Shown here in pieces: positions 28,254-37,237 of a stretch of DNA of 64,000 nucleotides (position 1 is its first letter; each line of letters begins with the position of its first letter). This DNA comes from Kytococcus sedentarius DSM 20547 (GTDB taxonomy: Bacteria; Actinomycetota; Actinomycetes; Actinomycetales; Dermatophilaceae), in the NCBI RefSeq assembly GCF_000023925.1, contig NC_013169.1, positions 2,232,001-2,296,000 of the forward strand, in the 5' to 3' direction. The notes under the pieces were generated by a model, which saw only the letters and a list, made by a program, of their open reading frames with translations, was not told the DNA's origin and made no database searches. A program made the position numbers and the translations under genes.

Positions 28254-28943
28254 GTGAACGACGCTCCCACCTTCGCCGGCCGGGTCCACGACTCGTGGGT
28301 GCCCGTCCTCGAGCCCGCCGCCGAGACGCTGGCGGAACTCGGCACCTTCCTGCGCGCCGAGACCGCCGCCGGCCGCGGCTACCTCCCGCCGGGCGACAGC
28401 ATCCTGCGCGCCTTCACCCTGCCCCTCGATGCGGTGCGCGTCCTCATCGTCGGCCAGGACCCCTACCCCACCCCCGGCCACGCGGTGGGCCTGAGCTTCT
28501 CCGTGGCCCCGGACGTCCGGCCCATCCCGCGCTCGCTGCAGAACATCTACACCGAGCTGGTCGAGGACACCGGCTGCCCACGCCCCTCCACCGGCGACCT
28601 GACCCCGTGGTTCGAGCGCGGCGTCATGCTGCTCAACCGTTGCCTCACGGTCCGCCCCGGCGCCCCCGCCTCACACCGCGGCAAGGGCTGGGAGCGCATC
28701 ACCCAGCTCGCCATCGGTGCCCTGGCGCAGCGCGCCCGCGACGGTCAACCGCTGGCCGCCGTCCTCTGGGGCCGCGACGCCCGCGACCTGGCCCCCCACC
28801 TGGCCCCGATGCCGTGCGTCGAGTCCCCGCACCCCTCCCCCCTGAGCGCCAGCCGGGGCTTCTTCGGCTCCCGCCCCTTCACCCGCACCAACGAGCTCCT
28901 CGCGCAGCAGGGTGCCGACCCCATCGACTGGAGACTGCCGTGA
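28254..28943 (+). CDS. ung: Uracil-DNA glycosylase family 1
   Basis: 229 residues from GTG at 28254, with TACCGT 6 nt upstream (leaderless pattern). It removes uracil from DNA to start base-excision repair. Motif [18 protein letters not shown] contains catalytic Asp69, [11 protein letters not shown] is the pyrimidine-binding motif, and [13 protein letters not shown] contains His193 of the minor-groove loop. Length is typical. It overlaps the next gene by GTGA and is divergent from the toxin-antitoxin pair, 88 bp away. Confidence 0.95.
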   Translation: MNDAPTFAGRVHDSWVPVLEPAAETLAELGTFLRAETAAGRGYLPPGDSILRAFTLPLDAVRVLIVGQDPYPTPGHAVGLSFSVAPDVRPIPRSLQNIYTELVEDTGCPRPSTGDLTPWFERGVMLLNRCLTVRPGAPASHRGKGWERITQLAIGALAQRARDGQPLAAVLWGRDARDLAPHLAPMPCVESPHPSPLSASRGFFGSRPFTRTNELLAQQGADPIDWRLP

Positions 28944-29863
28944 CCGACCCGACCACCCCCACGACCCAGCCCGAGCAGTCCGACTGGCGCGTGCCCGGCT
29001 CCGGCATCGCCCCCCTGCGCCACCTCGCCACCACCCCGCGCGACTGGGCCAACTACATCGCGATCGGCGACTCCTTCACCGAGGGCATGTCCGATGACGA
29101 GCACGTCACCGCCGGCGACTTCTCCGGCTGGGCCGACCGCCTGGCCACGATGCTGTCCCACGAGCACGCGGACGCGGCCGGTGACCCCCGGCCCCCGGCC
29201 ACGGGCGCTCCCTTCCGCTACGCCAACCTCGCCGTCCGCGGCCGCCTCCTGGCCGACGTCGCCGGCCCGCAGACCGACGCGGCCACCGAGCTCGTGGCCG
29301 GCGCGACGGGCCCGGTGCTGGTCAGCATCGTGGGCGGCGGCAACGACATCCTGCGGCCCCGCGCCGACATCGACGCCCTGGCCGCCCGGCTCGACGGCGC
29401 CGTCGCTCGCCTGCGCGCCACCGGTGCCGACGTCCTCATGGTGACCCCGACCGACCCGGTGGGCGCCCCCATCATCGGCGCCACCCGCGGCCGGGTGGGC
29501 CAGTACATCGCGCACATCTTCAGCATCGCCGGGCGCCACGGGTGCTACGTGCTCAACCAGTGGGACCTGCACTTCCTGAAGGACTGGCGCATGTGGGCGC
29601 CCGACCGAATCCACATGACCCCCGAGGGGCACCGCCGCGTTGCCCTGGCCGCCTTCGCCGCGCTGGGCCACACCGAGGCCGATGAGGGGGCCTTCCGCCG
29701 GCCCCTCGACCTCGCCGACGCGCCCCGCCCCACCTGGGCCGAGCACCGCGAGTGGGCCCGCACCCACGCCGGTCCGTGGGTCAAGCGCCGGGTCACGCGG
29801 CGGTCGTCCGGTGACGGCCGCAGCGGCAAGCTCACCGAGATGACCCCCTGGCCGATGGGGTGA
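28940..29863 (+). CDS. SGNH/GDSL-family hydrolase
   Basis: 307 residues from GTG at 28940, coupled to ung. The four SGNH blocks are visible: [11 protein letters not shown] (nucleophile Ser), NLAVRGR (Gly/Arg block), [14 protein letters not shown] (Asn) and [14 protein letters not shown] (Asp/His). No signal peptide or TM helix is seen, so it is probably a cytoplasmic esterase or lipase-like enzyme. A tail after residue 265 is basic and Trp-rich. The substrate is unknown; linkage to ung may be only transcriptional. Confidence 0.88.
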   Translation: MTDPTTPTTQPEQSDWRVPGSGIAPLRHLATTPRDWANYIAIGDSFTEGMSDDEHVTAGDFSGWADRLATMLSHEHADAAGDPRPPATGAPFRYANLAVRGRLLADVAGPQTDAATELVAGATGPVLVSIVGGGNDILRPRADIDALAARLDGAVARLRATGADVLMVTPTDPVGAPIIGATRGRVGQYIAHIFSIAGRHGCYVLNQWDLHFLKDWRMWAPDRIHMTPEGHRRVALAAFAALGHTEADEGAFRRPLDLADAPRPTWAEHREWARTHAGPWVKRRVTRRSSGDGRSGKLTEMTPWPMG

Positions 29864-29935
29864 CCCCCAGCCCGGTGGGGTGACCCGCGCCCGACTCGGC
29901 TCACCACCACTGGTTGGCCTCGTTACGCTGTGTGC

Positions 29936-31111
29936 ATGGCCGTCACCCGATTGATGCCGACCCCCGAGTCGGAAGACCTCATCGCCCTCGTCCGCGACAT
30001 CGCCGCCAAGGAGGTGGCGCCCAAGGCCGACCGGTACGAGAAGAACGCCGAGTTCCCCGCCGAGGTGTTCCACACCCTGGGCGAGGCCGGCCTGCTCGGC
30101 CTGCCCTTCGACGAGGAGTTCGGCGGTGCGAACCAGCCGTACGAGGTCTACCTGCAGTGCATCGAGGAGCTCTCCAGCGCCTGGATGGCCATCGGTGTGG
30201 GCGTCTCCATCCACGTGCTGACCTGCTTCCCCATCAACAGCTACGGCACCCAGGAGCAGAAGGAGCGCCTGCTGCCGAGCATGATCGGCGGCGAGTGGTT
30301 CGGCTCCTACTGCCTCTCGGAGCCGGCTGCCGGCTCGGACGTCGCCTCCATGCGCACCAAGGCCGTTGGCTCCGGTGACGTGGACGAGACCGGCCGCAGC
30401 GAGGAGTACGCCATCAGCGGCGGCAAGATGTGGATCTCCCACGCCGGCCACGCGGACTTCTACACCACCTTCGCCCGCACCGGGGAGAACGACGGCAAGG
30501 GCATCAGCTGCTTCCACGTTCCCGGTGACGCCCCCGGCCTCACCTTCGCCGAGCCCGAGCGCAAGATGGGCCTGCACTCCGACACCGTGCGCGAGGTGCT
30601 CTACGACAAGGTCACCGTGCCGGGCGAGAACCTCATCGGCACCCCCGGCAAGGGCCTCGGCATCGCGCTGGCGGCGCTGGACTCCGGACGCCTCGGCATC
30701 GCCGCCGCCTCCACCGGGCTGGCACAGGCCGCCACCGACCTCGCGCTGAAGTACGCCGCGGAGCGCCAGCAGTTCGGCAAGCCGATCGCCGAGAACCAGG
30801 GCCTGCAGTTCATGCTCGCCGACATGCAGGCGCAGACCAGCGCCGCCCGCGCGACCTACCTGCACGCCGCCCGTCTGAAGGACGCCGGCAAGAAGTTCAG
30901 CCGCGAGGCCGCGATCGCCAAGCTGTTCGCCTCGGACACCGCCATGAAGGTGACCACCGACGCCATCCAGGTGCTCGGCGGCTACGGCTACACCACCGAC
31001 TTCCCGGCCGAGCGCTACTTCCGCGACGCCAAGATCACCCAGATCTTCGAGGGCACCAACCAGATCCAGCGCATGGTCATCGCCCGCGACATGCTCAAGT
31101 CCCTGGGCTGA
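29936..31111 (+). CDS. Acyl-CoA dehydrogenase
   Basis: 391 residues; TACGCT lies 6 nt before the ATG (leaderless pattern). It oxidises acyl-CoA to enoyl-CoA with FAD. Visible motifs: CLSEPAAGSDVASM (FAD/substrate loop), GKMWISHAGHADFY, FGKPIAENQGLQFMLADM, QVLGGYGYTTDFPAERYFRDA, and the catalytic Glu in IFEGTNQIQRMVIA. It is followed by an SDR hydroxyacyl-CoA dehydrogenase-like gene, so the two could supply steps 1 and 3 of a branched-chain or fatty acid beta-oxidation route. Confidence 0.92.
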   Translation: MAVTRLMPTPESEDLIALVRDIAAKEVAPKADRYEKNAEFPAEVFHTLGEAGLLGLPFDEEFGGANQPYEVYLQCIEELSSAWMAIGVGVSIHVLTCFPINSYGTQEQKERLLPSMIGGEWFGSYCLSEPAAGSDVASMRTKAVGSGDVDETGRSEEYAISGGKMWISHAGHADFYTTFARTGENDGKGISCFHVPGDAPGLTFAEPERKMGLHSDTVREVLYDKVTVPGENLIGTPGKGLGIALAALDSGRLGIAAASTGLAQAATDLALKYAAERQQFGKPIAENQGLQFMLADMQAQTSAARATYLHAARLKDAGKKFSREAAIAKLFASDTAMKVTTDAIQVLGGYGYTTDFPAERYFRDAKITQIFEGTNQIQRMVIARDMLKSLG

Positions 31112-31181
31112 CGCCCCACCGCGCCCCGAGCCACCGGGCCGGGGTCACCCCGCACCTCTCGACCCGCGAAGGACACCCTCG

Positions 31182-32003
31182 ATGCAGATCACGCCCGACT
31201 TCGTCGCCCTGGTCACCGGCGCCGCCTCCGGCCTGGGCCACGCCACCACCCGCCGCATCCTGGACGCCGGCGGCAAGGTGGTGATGCTCGACCTGCCCGG
31301 TTCGCCCGGTGCCGAGATGGCCGAGCAGTTCAACGCCGAGCGCGCCGGCTCGGTGGCCTTCTGCGCCACCGACGTCCGCGATGCGGACCAGGTGGCCGAG
31401 GCCGTGGCGACCGCGACGCAGATGGGCTCGCTGCGCCTGGCGGTGAACTGCGCGGGCGTCGCCACCCCGGGCAAGATCCTGGGCCGCAAGGGCGTGCTGC
31501 CGCTGGAGACCTACAAGACGGTCATCGACATCAACCTCATCGGCACCTTCAACGTGCTGCGGCTGGCCGCCGAGGCGATGGCCGGCAACGAGCAGGTGCC
31601 CGACGTCCGCACCGGCGACAACGGCACCGAGGCCGACACCGGCCACGGGGACCGCGGCCTGGTGGTCATGACCGCCTCGGTGGCCGCCTACGACGGGCAG
31701 ATCGGGCAGGCCGCCTACGCCTCCTCGAAGGGCGCCATCGCCTCCCTCACCCTCCCAGCAGCCCGTGACCTGGCCGGGCAGGGGGTCCGCGTCATGACCA
31801 TCGCCCCCGGCGTCATGGAGACGCCGATGATGGCCGGCATGCCCGGTGATGTGAAGGCCACCCTCGAGGCGATGGTGCCGCACCCCTCGCGCCTCGGCCG
31901 CCCGGAGGAGTACGCCGCACTGGTGGGCCACCTGGTGGAGAACCCGCTGCTGAACGGCGAGGTGATCCGGCTCGACGGCGCGCTGCGCATGCCGCCGAAG
32001 TGA
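31182..32003 (+). CDS. SDR family, 3-hydroxyacyl-CoA dehydrogenase type 2-like
   Basis: 273 residues. NAD-binding TGAASGLGHATTRRIL and AVNCAGVATPGK, catalytic Ser in MTASVAAYDG and the YxxxK pair in AAYASSKGAIASL. The C-terminus IAPGVMETPMMAGMPGDVKA and GRPEEYAALVGHLVENPLLNGEVIRLDGA matches the HSD17B10-like hydroxyacyl-CoA dehydrogenases. It has an unusual Gly/Asp-rich insertion (VRTGDNGTEADTGHGDRG) before the catalytic Ser. The stop overlaps the MFS start by 4 bp. Confidence 0.85.
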   Translation: MQITPDFVALVTGAASGLGHATTRRILDAGGKVVMLDLPGSPGAEMAEQFNAERAGSVAFCATDVRDADQVAEAVATATQMGSLRLAVNCAGVATPGKILGRKGVLPLETYKTVIDINLIGTFNVLRLAAEAMAGNEQVPDVRTGDNGTEADTGHGDRGLVVMTASVAAYDGQIGQAAYASSKGAIASLTLPAARDLAGQGVRVMTIAPGVMETPMMAGMPGDVKATLEAMVPHPSRLGRPEEYAALVGHLVENPLLNGEVIRLDGALRMPPK

Positions 32004-33377
32004 GCCGGGAGCAGAACTCCCCCGCGGCCACCGGCCGCACGCCGTCCGCTGCCCCGTTCCGCTCGTCCACGCCCCCCGCGGCGTGGTTCGTGTGGGGCGC
32101 GGCAGCGTTCGCGTTCGCCATCGCGGTGTTCCACCGCAGCTCCCTGGGCGTCGCGGCGGTCCCGGCCGCCGAGCGCTTCGAGGTCGGGGCCAGCGTGGTC
32201 GCCACCTTCGTGGTGGTGCAGCTGCTGGTCTACTCCCTCGCCCAGATCCCCGTCGGCATCGCCCTGGACCGCTACGGTTCGCGGCTGCTCATCACCCTGG
32301 GCGCCTTGCTGATGATGGTGGGCCAGGCGTCCATGGCCCTCGCGCCCGACCTCGGCTGGGCCATCGCCGCCCGGGTGCTCGTGGGCGCCGGCGACGCGAT
32401 GACCTTCGCCTCGGCGATCCGTCTGGTGCCGGCCTGGTTCGCCCCCTCCCGCATCCCGCTGATGACGCAGATCACCGGTCTGACGGGGCAGTTCGGGCAG
32501 ATCCTCTCGGCCGTGCCGCTGGTGGCCCTGCTGGCGAACGCGGGCTGGCGCCCGGCCTTCCTCGCCGCCGCGGCCACGAGTGCCGTGGCCTGCGTGGTGG
32601 CGGTGACGCTCATCCGCGACCGGCCCCCGGGGGACGAGCCGCGACGCAATCCCACCCGCCGGCCGCGCACCAGCATCGCGTCGGTGCTGCGGCACCCCGG
32701 CACCTGGCTGGGCGCCAGTACGCACGCCGCCACCGTCTTCGGTCCCATGGTGTTCGCGATGATGTGGGGCTTCCCCTACCTCACGGAGGGCGAGGGCCGC
32801 AGCGCCGCCTTCGCGTCCTCGATGCTGACGCTCAGCGTCGTCCTGGGGCTCGTCTTCGGCCCGATGGTGGGCTTCCTCACCCAGCGCCACCCCCTGCGCC
32901 GCTCCACGCTGGTGATCCTGGTGATCCTGGCCAATGCGCTGCCGTTCACCCTGATGGTGGCGTGGCCCGGCCCGGCGCCAGCGTGGCTGCTGGTCCTGTG
33001 GGTGGTGGGCCTCTCGAGCGGCGGTCCGGGCTCGGCGGTGGCCTTCGACTTCGCCCGCACCTTCTCCCCCTCCGAGCGGCTGGGCAGCGCCACCGGCATC
33101 ATCATCATGACCGGCTTCGGCGTCACCCTGGTGACCATCCTCGGCATCGGTGTGGTGCTGGACCTCCAGGGGGGGCGCCTACGACCTGCGCACCTTCCGC
33201 ACCGCGCTGGCCGTGCAGTTCGTGCCGTACGCCCTGGGCATCGGGGCCATCCTGTGGTTCCGGACTCTGGCCCGGCGGCGGATGCGCGTGGAGGAGAACC
33301 TGTACGTCCCCACCTGGCGCGAGGTCTGGCGCCGGGAGTTCGGCAACCGCAACTGGCCCCGGATCACGAAGGACTGA
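32000..33377 (+). pseudogene. MFS transporter gene with a +1 G frameshift near its 3' end
   Basis: From GTG at 32000, coupled to the SDR gene. The first 390 codons give a typical major facilitator: FHRSSLGVAAVPAAERF, GIALDRYGSRLLITLGALLM and GRVFDFARTF-like central features, with 11 TM helices. At the G7 run 33169-33175 the frame leaves the family. One G fewer restores QGGAYDLRTFRTALAVQFVP and YALGIGAILWFRTLARRRMR through to GNRNWPRITKD, with stop at 33375-33377, two bp before the next gene. The native product would be about 458 residues. As written, the last TM helix and tail are lost. A homopolymer sequencing error is a real alternative. Confidence 0.8.
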
Positions 33378-33378
33378 C

Positions 33379-34197
33379 ATGAAGCGACCCCTGGGCGGCA
33401 CGACGGTCCTCGTCACCGGCGCAGGCTCCGGCATCGGCCGCCTGCTGGCCCTCGGAGCGGCCGGACGCGGCGCCCGGGTGGTGCTGTGGGACCTCGACGG
33501 CCCTGCTGCCGAGCGGGTGGCCGGGGAGATCGCCGCGGCACAGCCGGCGGGCACGGCGCTCGCGCAGGTGGTCGACGTGACCGACACCCAGGCGGTGCGC
33601 GCGGCGGCCGCCGAGGCCGAGGCGGCGATCGGCCCGGTGGACGTGGTCGTGAACAACGCCGGGGTGGTGAGCGGCAAGCGGCTCACCGAGGCCACCGACG
33701 AGCAGATCCGCCGCACCTACGAGGTGAACGCCCTGGCCCCCTACTGGGTGACCCGGGCCGTGCTGCCGGGCATGCTCGAGCGCCGTCGCGGCCTGGTGGT
33801 CACCATCGCCAGCCTCGCCGGCATGGTCGGCGTCGCGCAGCAGACGGACTACTCCGGCAGCAAGCACGCCGCCGTGGGCTTCACCGAGTCCCTGCGCGCC
33901 GAGTTGCACGAGTCGGGGCCCGGGGTGAGCACCCTGCTGGTGTGCCCGTACTACATCGACACCGGCATGTTCGCCGGCGTGCGCAGTCGGTTCAGCCGGG
34001 TGCTGCCGATCTTGCAGCCCGATGACGTGGCGACGAGGGTGCTGGACGCCATCGAGTCCGGCCGCGAGCGCCTGGTGCTGCCCGGCCACGTGGTGCCCTC
34101 GCTCGCCCTGCGGGCACTCCCGGTACGCGTGGGGGACGCCGCACTGCGCGCGCTCGGGGTGCAGTCCTCGATGCGGGGCTTCACGGGCCGCCGCTGA
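33379..34197 (+). CDS. SDR family oxidoreductase (RDH10/HSD17B11-like)
   Basis: 272 residues. Cofactor motif TGAGSGIGRLLAL, VNNAGVVSG, catalytic Ser in TIASLAGMVG and YSGSKHA (Tyr and Lys). The C-terminal part (VCPYYIDTGMFAGVRSRFSR, LQPDDVATRVLDAIESGRER) is that of retinol or 17-beta-hydroxysteroid dehydrogenase-like SDRs. It is co-directional and nearly abuts the MFS gene, completing a dehydrogenase/SDR/MFS/SDR cluster that may process a lipid-like or branched-chain substrate (inference). Confidence 0.85.
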   Translation: MKRPLGGTTVLVTGAGSGIGRLLALGAAGRGARVVLWDLDGPAAERVAGEIAAAQPAGTALAQVVDVTDTQAVRAAAAEAEAAIGPVDVVVNNAGVVSGKRLTEATDEQIRRTYEVNALAPYWVTRAVLPGMLERRRGLVVTIASLAGMVGVAQQTDYSGSKHAAVGFTESLRAELHESGPGVSTLLVCPYYIDTGMFAGVRSRFSRVLPILQPDDVATRVLDAIESGRERLVLPGHVVPSLALRALPVRVGDAALRALGVQSSMRGFTGRR

Positions 34198-34357
34198 GCC
34201 ACCGGCGCGGTCTTGCGAGGGCCCGCGGGTAAAGAACTGCCCAAGGAGGGCTCAGGATTTGCAGATTTTGCGCTCCTCGGTCTGGTCACGGGGTGCGTTT
34301 GTGGCAAGTATCACAGCGCCGGAACGACCGGCACCCCTTCCCTCACAGGAGCCCCTC

Positions 34358-36118
34358 ATGTCACACACACGCGCCTCCTTCGGCTTCCTCGCCGCCGCCG
34401 TCGTCGGCCTCGGCACCATGACCCCCGCCTCAGCCGGCCTCACCACCGAGCCGCACCTACAGCAGCCGCACCCCTCCACCGAGATCTCGCAGCAGGCCGA
34501 GGTCCTGTCCGTCGCGGACGCCAACTACATCGTGATGCTCGAGCTGCCGTCGGCCGCCAAGCGCGGCCCGAACGCCATGGCCAGCGCCCAGGGCAAGGCC
34601 GCCGTGGCCGCCGCCACCCAGAAGCAGGCCGACAAGTGGAGCGCGAAGGGCGTCAAGGTCAAGCAGCGTTACGAGGCCCTCGGCGGCTTCAGCGCCCACC
34701 TCACTCCCGCCCAGGTGGAGGCGCTGCGCAACGACCCGGCCGTCTCCACGGTGACCGAGAACAAGATGGTCTCCATCGACGCCACCCAGTACAGCGCCCC
34801 CTGGGGTCTGGACCGTGTCGACCAGGACGACCTGCCGCTGAACGGCACCTACAACTACACCGAGACCGGCCAGGGCGTCACCTCCTACGTGCTGGACACC
34901 GGCATCCTCGCCAACCACTCCGACCTCGGCGGTCGGGTGCAGGCCGGCGTGACCGCCATCGACGACGGCCGCGGGTCGGCCGACTGCAACGGCCACGGAA
35001 CCCACGTCGCCGGCACCGTCGGCGGCACCAGGTACGGCGTCGCCAAGGGCACCACCCTGGTCCCGGTCCGCGTGCTCGGGTGCAACGGCAGCGGCTCGAC
35101 GAACGGGATCATTTCCGCCATGGACTGGGTGGCCCAGAACAAGTCCGGCCCCTCGGTGGCCAACATGAGCCTCGGCGGCGGCGCGGACGCGGCCACCGAC
35201 CAGGGCATCGCCCGCATGACCTCCGCCGGTGTCATCACCGTCGTGGCGGCCGGCAACGACACCGACAACGCGTGCAACTACTCGCCCGCCCGCGCCTCCT
35301 CGGCCATCACCGTCGGCTCCACCGACAAGACCGACGGCCTGTCCTATTTCTCCAACTACGGCTCCTGCGTAGACATCCTCGCGCCGGGCTCGGACATCAC
35401 GTCCGCCTGGTACACCAGCAGCAGCGCCACGAACACGATCTCGGGCACCTCGATGGCGTCCCCGCACGTGGCCGGCGCCGCGGCGCTCTACCTGCAGAAG
35501 AACCCCAACGCCAGCGTCTCGCAGGTGACCAACGCCCTGACCTCCACGGCCACCACCAACACCATCACCGGCGTCAACGGGTCGCCCAACCGCTTCCTGG
35601 ACACCACGGCCCTGATGGGTGGCGCCACGCCCACCGACCCCACTGACCCCACCGACCCGACCGACCCCACGCCGGGCACCAGCCTGGTGAACGGTGACTT
35701 CGAGCAGGGCAGCACCGGCTGGGGTGGCGCCACCTCGGCCATCACCTCCGGCCGGTACTCGGCCTACAGCGGCAACTACAAGGCGCTGCTGGGCGGCAAG
35801 GGGTACAGCAACACCTCCATCCTGACCCAGCGGTTCAAGGTGCCCTCCAACGCGACCTCCCTGCGCTTCGCGCTGAACGTGCAGTCGGGTGAGTCGACCT
35901 ACAGGGCCTACGACCGCTTCCAGGTGCAGGCGGTCGACTCCAGCGGCAGCACCTCGGTGCTGGGCGAGTGGTCCAACCGCGACCAGTCGAGCACCTACTC
36001 GCTGAAGACGCTGGACATCTCGCGCTACGCGGGGCAGACGATCACCCTGCGGTTCGCCGCTCAGGAGGACGTCTCGGTGCAGACCTCGTTCAACGTGGAC
36101 GCCGTCACGGTGCGGTGA
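34358..36118 (+). CDS. Secreted subtilisin-like S8 protease, proteinase K type, with C-terminal beta-domain
   Basis: 586 residues; AGGAG 7 nt before ATG. Signal peptide (FGFLAAAVVGLGTMTPASA), then an I9 inhibitor propeptide (YIVMLELPSAAKRG, KQRYEALGGFSAHLTPAQVE). The catalytic domain has Asp180 (VLDTGI), His213 (NGHGTHVAGTVGG) and Ser365 (SGTSMASPHVAGAAALY). A Thr-Asp-Pro repeat linker (TDPTDPTDPTDPTPG) leads to a C-terminal domain of about 150 residues of carbohydrate-binding or P-domain character (LVNGDFEQGSTGWGG). It is an extracellular endopeptidase. The 160-bp upstream stretch contains an AT-rich patch near 34250-34275 but no promoter I would defend. Confidence 0.93.
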   Translation: MSHTRASFGFLAAAVVGLGTMTPASAGLTTEPHLQQPHPSTEISQQAEVLSVADANYIVMLELPSAAKRGPNAMASAQGKAAVAAATQKQADKWSAKGVKVKQRYEALGGFSAHLTPAQVEALRNDPAVSTVTENKMVSIDATQYSAPWGLDRVDQDDLPLNGTYNYTETGQGVTSYVLDTGILANHSDLGGRVQAGVTAIDDGRGSADCNGHGTHVAGTVGGTRYGVAKGTTLVPVRVLGCNGSGSTNGIISAMDWVAQNKSGPSVANMSLGGGADAATDQGIARMTSAGVITVVAAGNDTDNACNYSPARASSAITVGSTDKTDGLSYFSNYGSCVDILAPGSDITSAWYTSSSATNTISGTSMASPHVAGAAALYLQKNPNASVSQVTNALTSTATTNTITGVNGSPNRFLDTTALMGGATPTDPTDPTDPTDPTPGTSLVNGDFEQGSTGWGGATSAITSGRYSAYSGNYKALLGGKGYSNTSILTQRFKVPSNATSLRFALNVQSGESTYRAYDRFQVQAVDSSGSTSVLGEWSNRDQSSTYSLKTLDISRYAGQTITLRFAAQEDVSVQTSFNVDAVTVR

Positions 36119-36151
36119 CCACGCACTGAGGACGCGTTCCTCGGGCACACC

Positions 36152-36189
36152 CCCGGTGGCCCGGCTCCCCCAGGAGCCGGGCCACCGGG
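36152..36189. terminator. Strong bidirectional terminator between convergent genes
   Basis: A perfect 17-bp stem (36152-36168 with 36173-36189) with a 4-nt loop lies 33 bp past the S8 protease stop and just before the reverse-strand rimK stop. Confidence 0.85.
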
Positions 36190-36193
36190 ACGT

Positions 36194-37060
36194 TCAGGAC
36201 TGCGCGGCGTCCCCCATCGGCTGCGGCGGCAGCTTCTTCACCCGTGCGCGGCGGCGCCGCTTCGGGGCCACCATCGAGCGCATCTCCTCCAGCTTGCCGA
36301 AGCACAGCAGCCGGTCGCCGGCCTCCAGCACGTGGCGCCCGCTCGGGTTCGGGATCACGCTGGTCCCGCGGTGAAGGGTCAGCACCGAGATGTCCAGCTC
36401 CCGCAGCCCCGAGTCCTCGAGGGTGCCGCCCACCATCGCGTGGCCGGAGTGGACCTCCAGCTCGGCCACCCCGTACCCGGTGGAGACGGTCAGTCGTTGG
36501 CGCACGTCGATCTCCGGGAAGTCCACCTGGTCGGCCACGTAGTCGATGATGGCGCCGGCCACGTCCAGCCCCGTGGCGGTCTCGATGCCCTCCAGCCCCG
36601 GGGAGGAGTTCACCTCCATCACCAACGGCCCGTCGCGGCCCTCGAGCATGTCGACGCCCGCCACCCGCAGGCCCATGATCTGCGCCGCCCGGACGGCGGT
36701 CTGCTCGAAGGCCGGCTCGAGCGTCACTGCCTCGACGCTGCCGCCCCGGTGCACGTTGGAGCGGAACTCGTCACCCTGGGCGGTGCGCCGCATCGCCGCC
36801 ACCACGCGGTCACCCACCACCAGGGCGCGGATGTCTCGCCCCTTGGACTCCGAGACGAACTGCTGGATGAGCACGTTCTGCTGGGTGGACTGCAGGGTCT
36901 CGATGACGGCCTCGGCCACCTTCATCTCCGGGGCCAGGATCACCCCGATGCCCTGCGTGCCCTCCAGGAGCTTGATGACCACCGGCGCGCCGCCCACCCG
37001 CTCGATGGCGGGCAGCACGTCCTTGCGGTCCACCACCACCGACCCCGTGCCGCACGCCAA
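36194..37060 (-). pseudogene. rimK: RimK-like ATP-grasp ligase lacking its N-terminal third
   Basis: The reverse frame encodes [73 protein letters not shown] and the C-terminal extension [20 protein letters not shown] to [12 protein letters not shown]. This is actinobacterial RimK from about residue 125 to the end. The first about 120 residues (the preATP-grasp domain and lid) are absent. Upstream of residue 12 ([11 protein letters not shown]) the sequence no longer resembles RimK. The junction is near 37050, where a forward-strand coding remnant begins. A deletion or rearrangement, or an assembly join, is needed to explain it. Amino-acid ligation by this copy is unlikely. Confidence 0.8.
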
Positions 37061-37142
37061 CTACCGGGGGCTGGGCAGCGACGGCTCGGAGACGAGCTTC
37101 GAGGACAACTCCCTGGACGCACCGGCGCCGGTCCGCGTCTGA
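37045..37142 (+). pseudogene. Possible 3' remnant of a forward-strand gene at the rimK junction
   Basis: From about 37045 the forward strand reads [30 protein letters not shown], stop at 37140-37142. Codon use and composition look like a genuine protein C-terminus rather than antisense of rimK. It has no start and directly abuts the truncated rimK, so both may flank one deletion. No family is recognised. Confidence 0.35.
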
Positions 37143-37174
37143 CCGACGCGCCCGGGTCGCCGGCGCAGTGCCTC

Positions 37175-37214
37175 GATGAGGGGTGGTCGCCACGTGGCGA
37201 CCACCCCGCATCGT
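37175..37214. terminator. Perfect-palindrome terminator after nrdB
   Basis: The core 37181-37208 is a perfect 28-bp palindrome (GGGGTGGTCGCCAC and its complement); the stem extends five more pairs past one mismatch to 37175-37214. It lies about 25-60 bp after the nrdB stop on the reverse strand and also follows the forward remnant. Confidence 0.8.
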
Positions 37215-37237
37215 GCACGAGGACCGGGCTCAGCGGC

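Noticed and set aside
29840-29890. Short direct repeat of a GGGGTGACCC type near 29855-29885
   Set aside because: Two short copies in GC-rich intergenic DNA; likely chance, with no associated function.
37061-37211. Reverse-strand frame upstream of truncated rimK as its missing N-terminus
   Set aside because: It is Arg/Ser-rich and shows none of the preATP-grasp motifs; the forward strand here looks like coding sequence.
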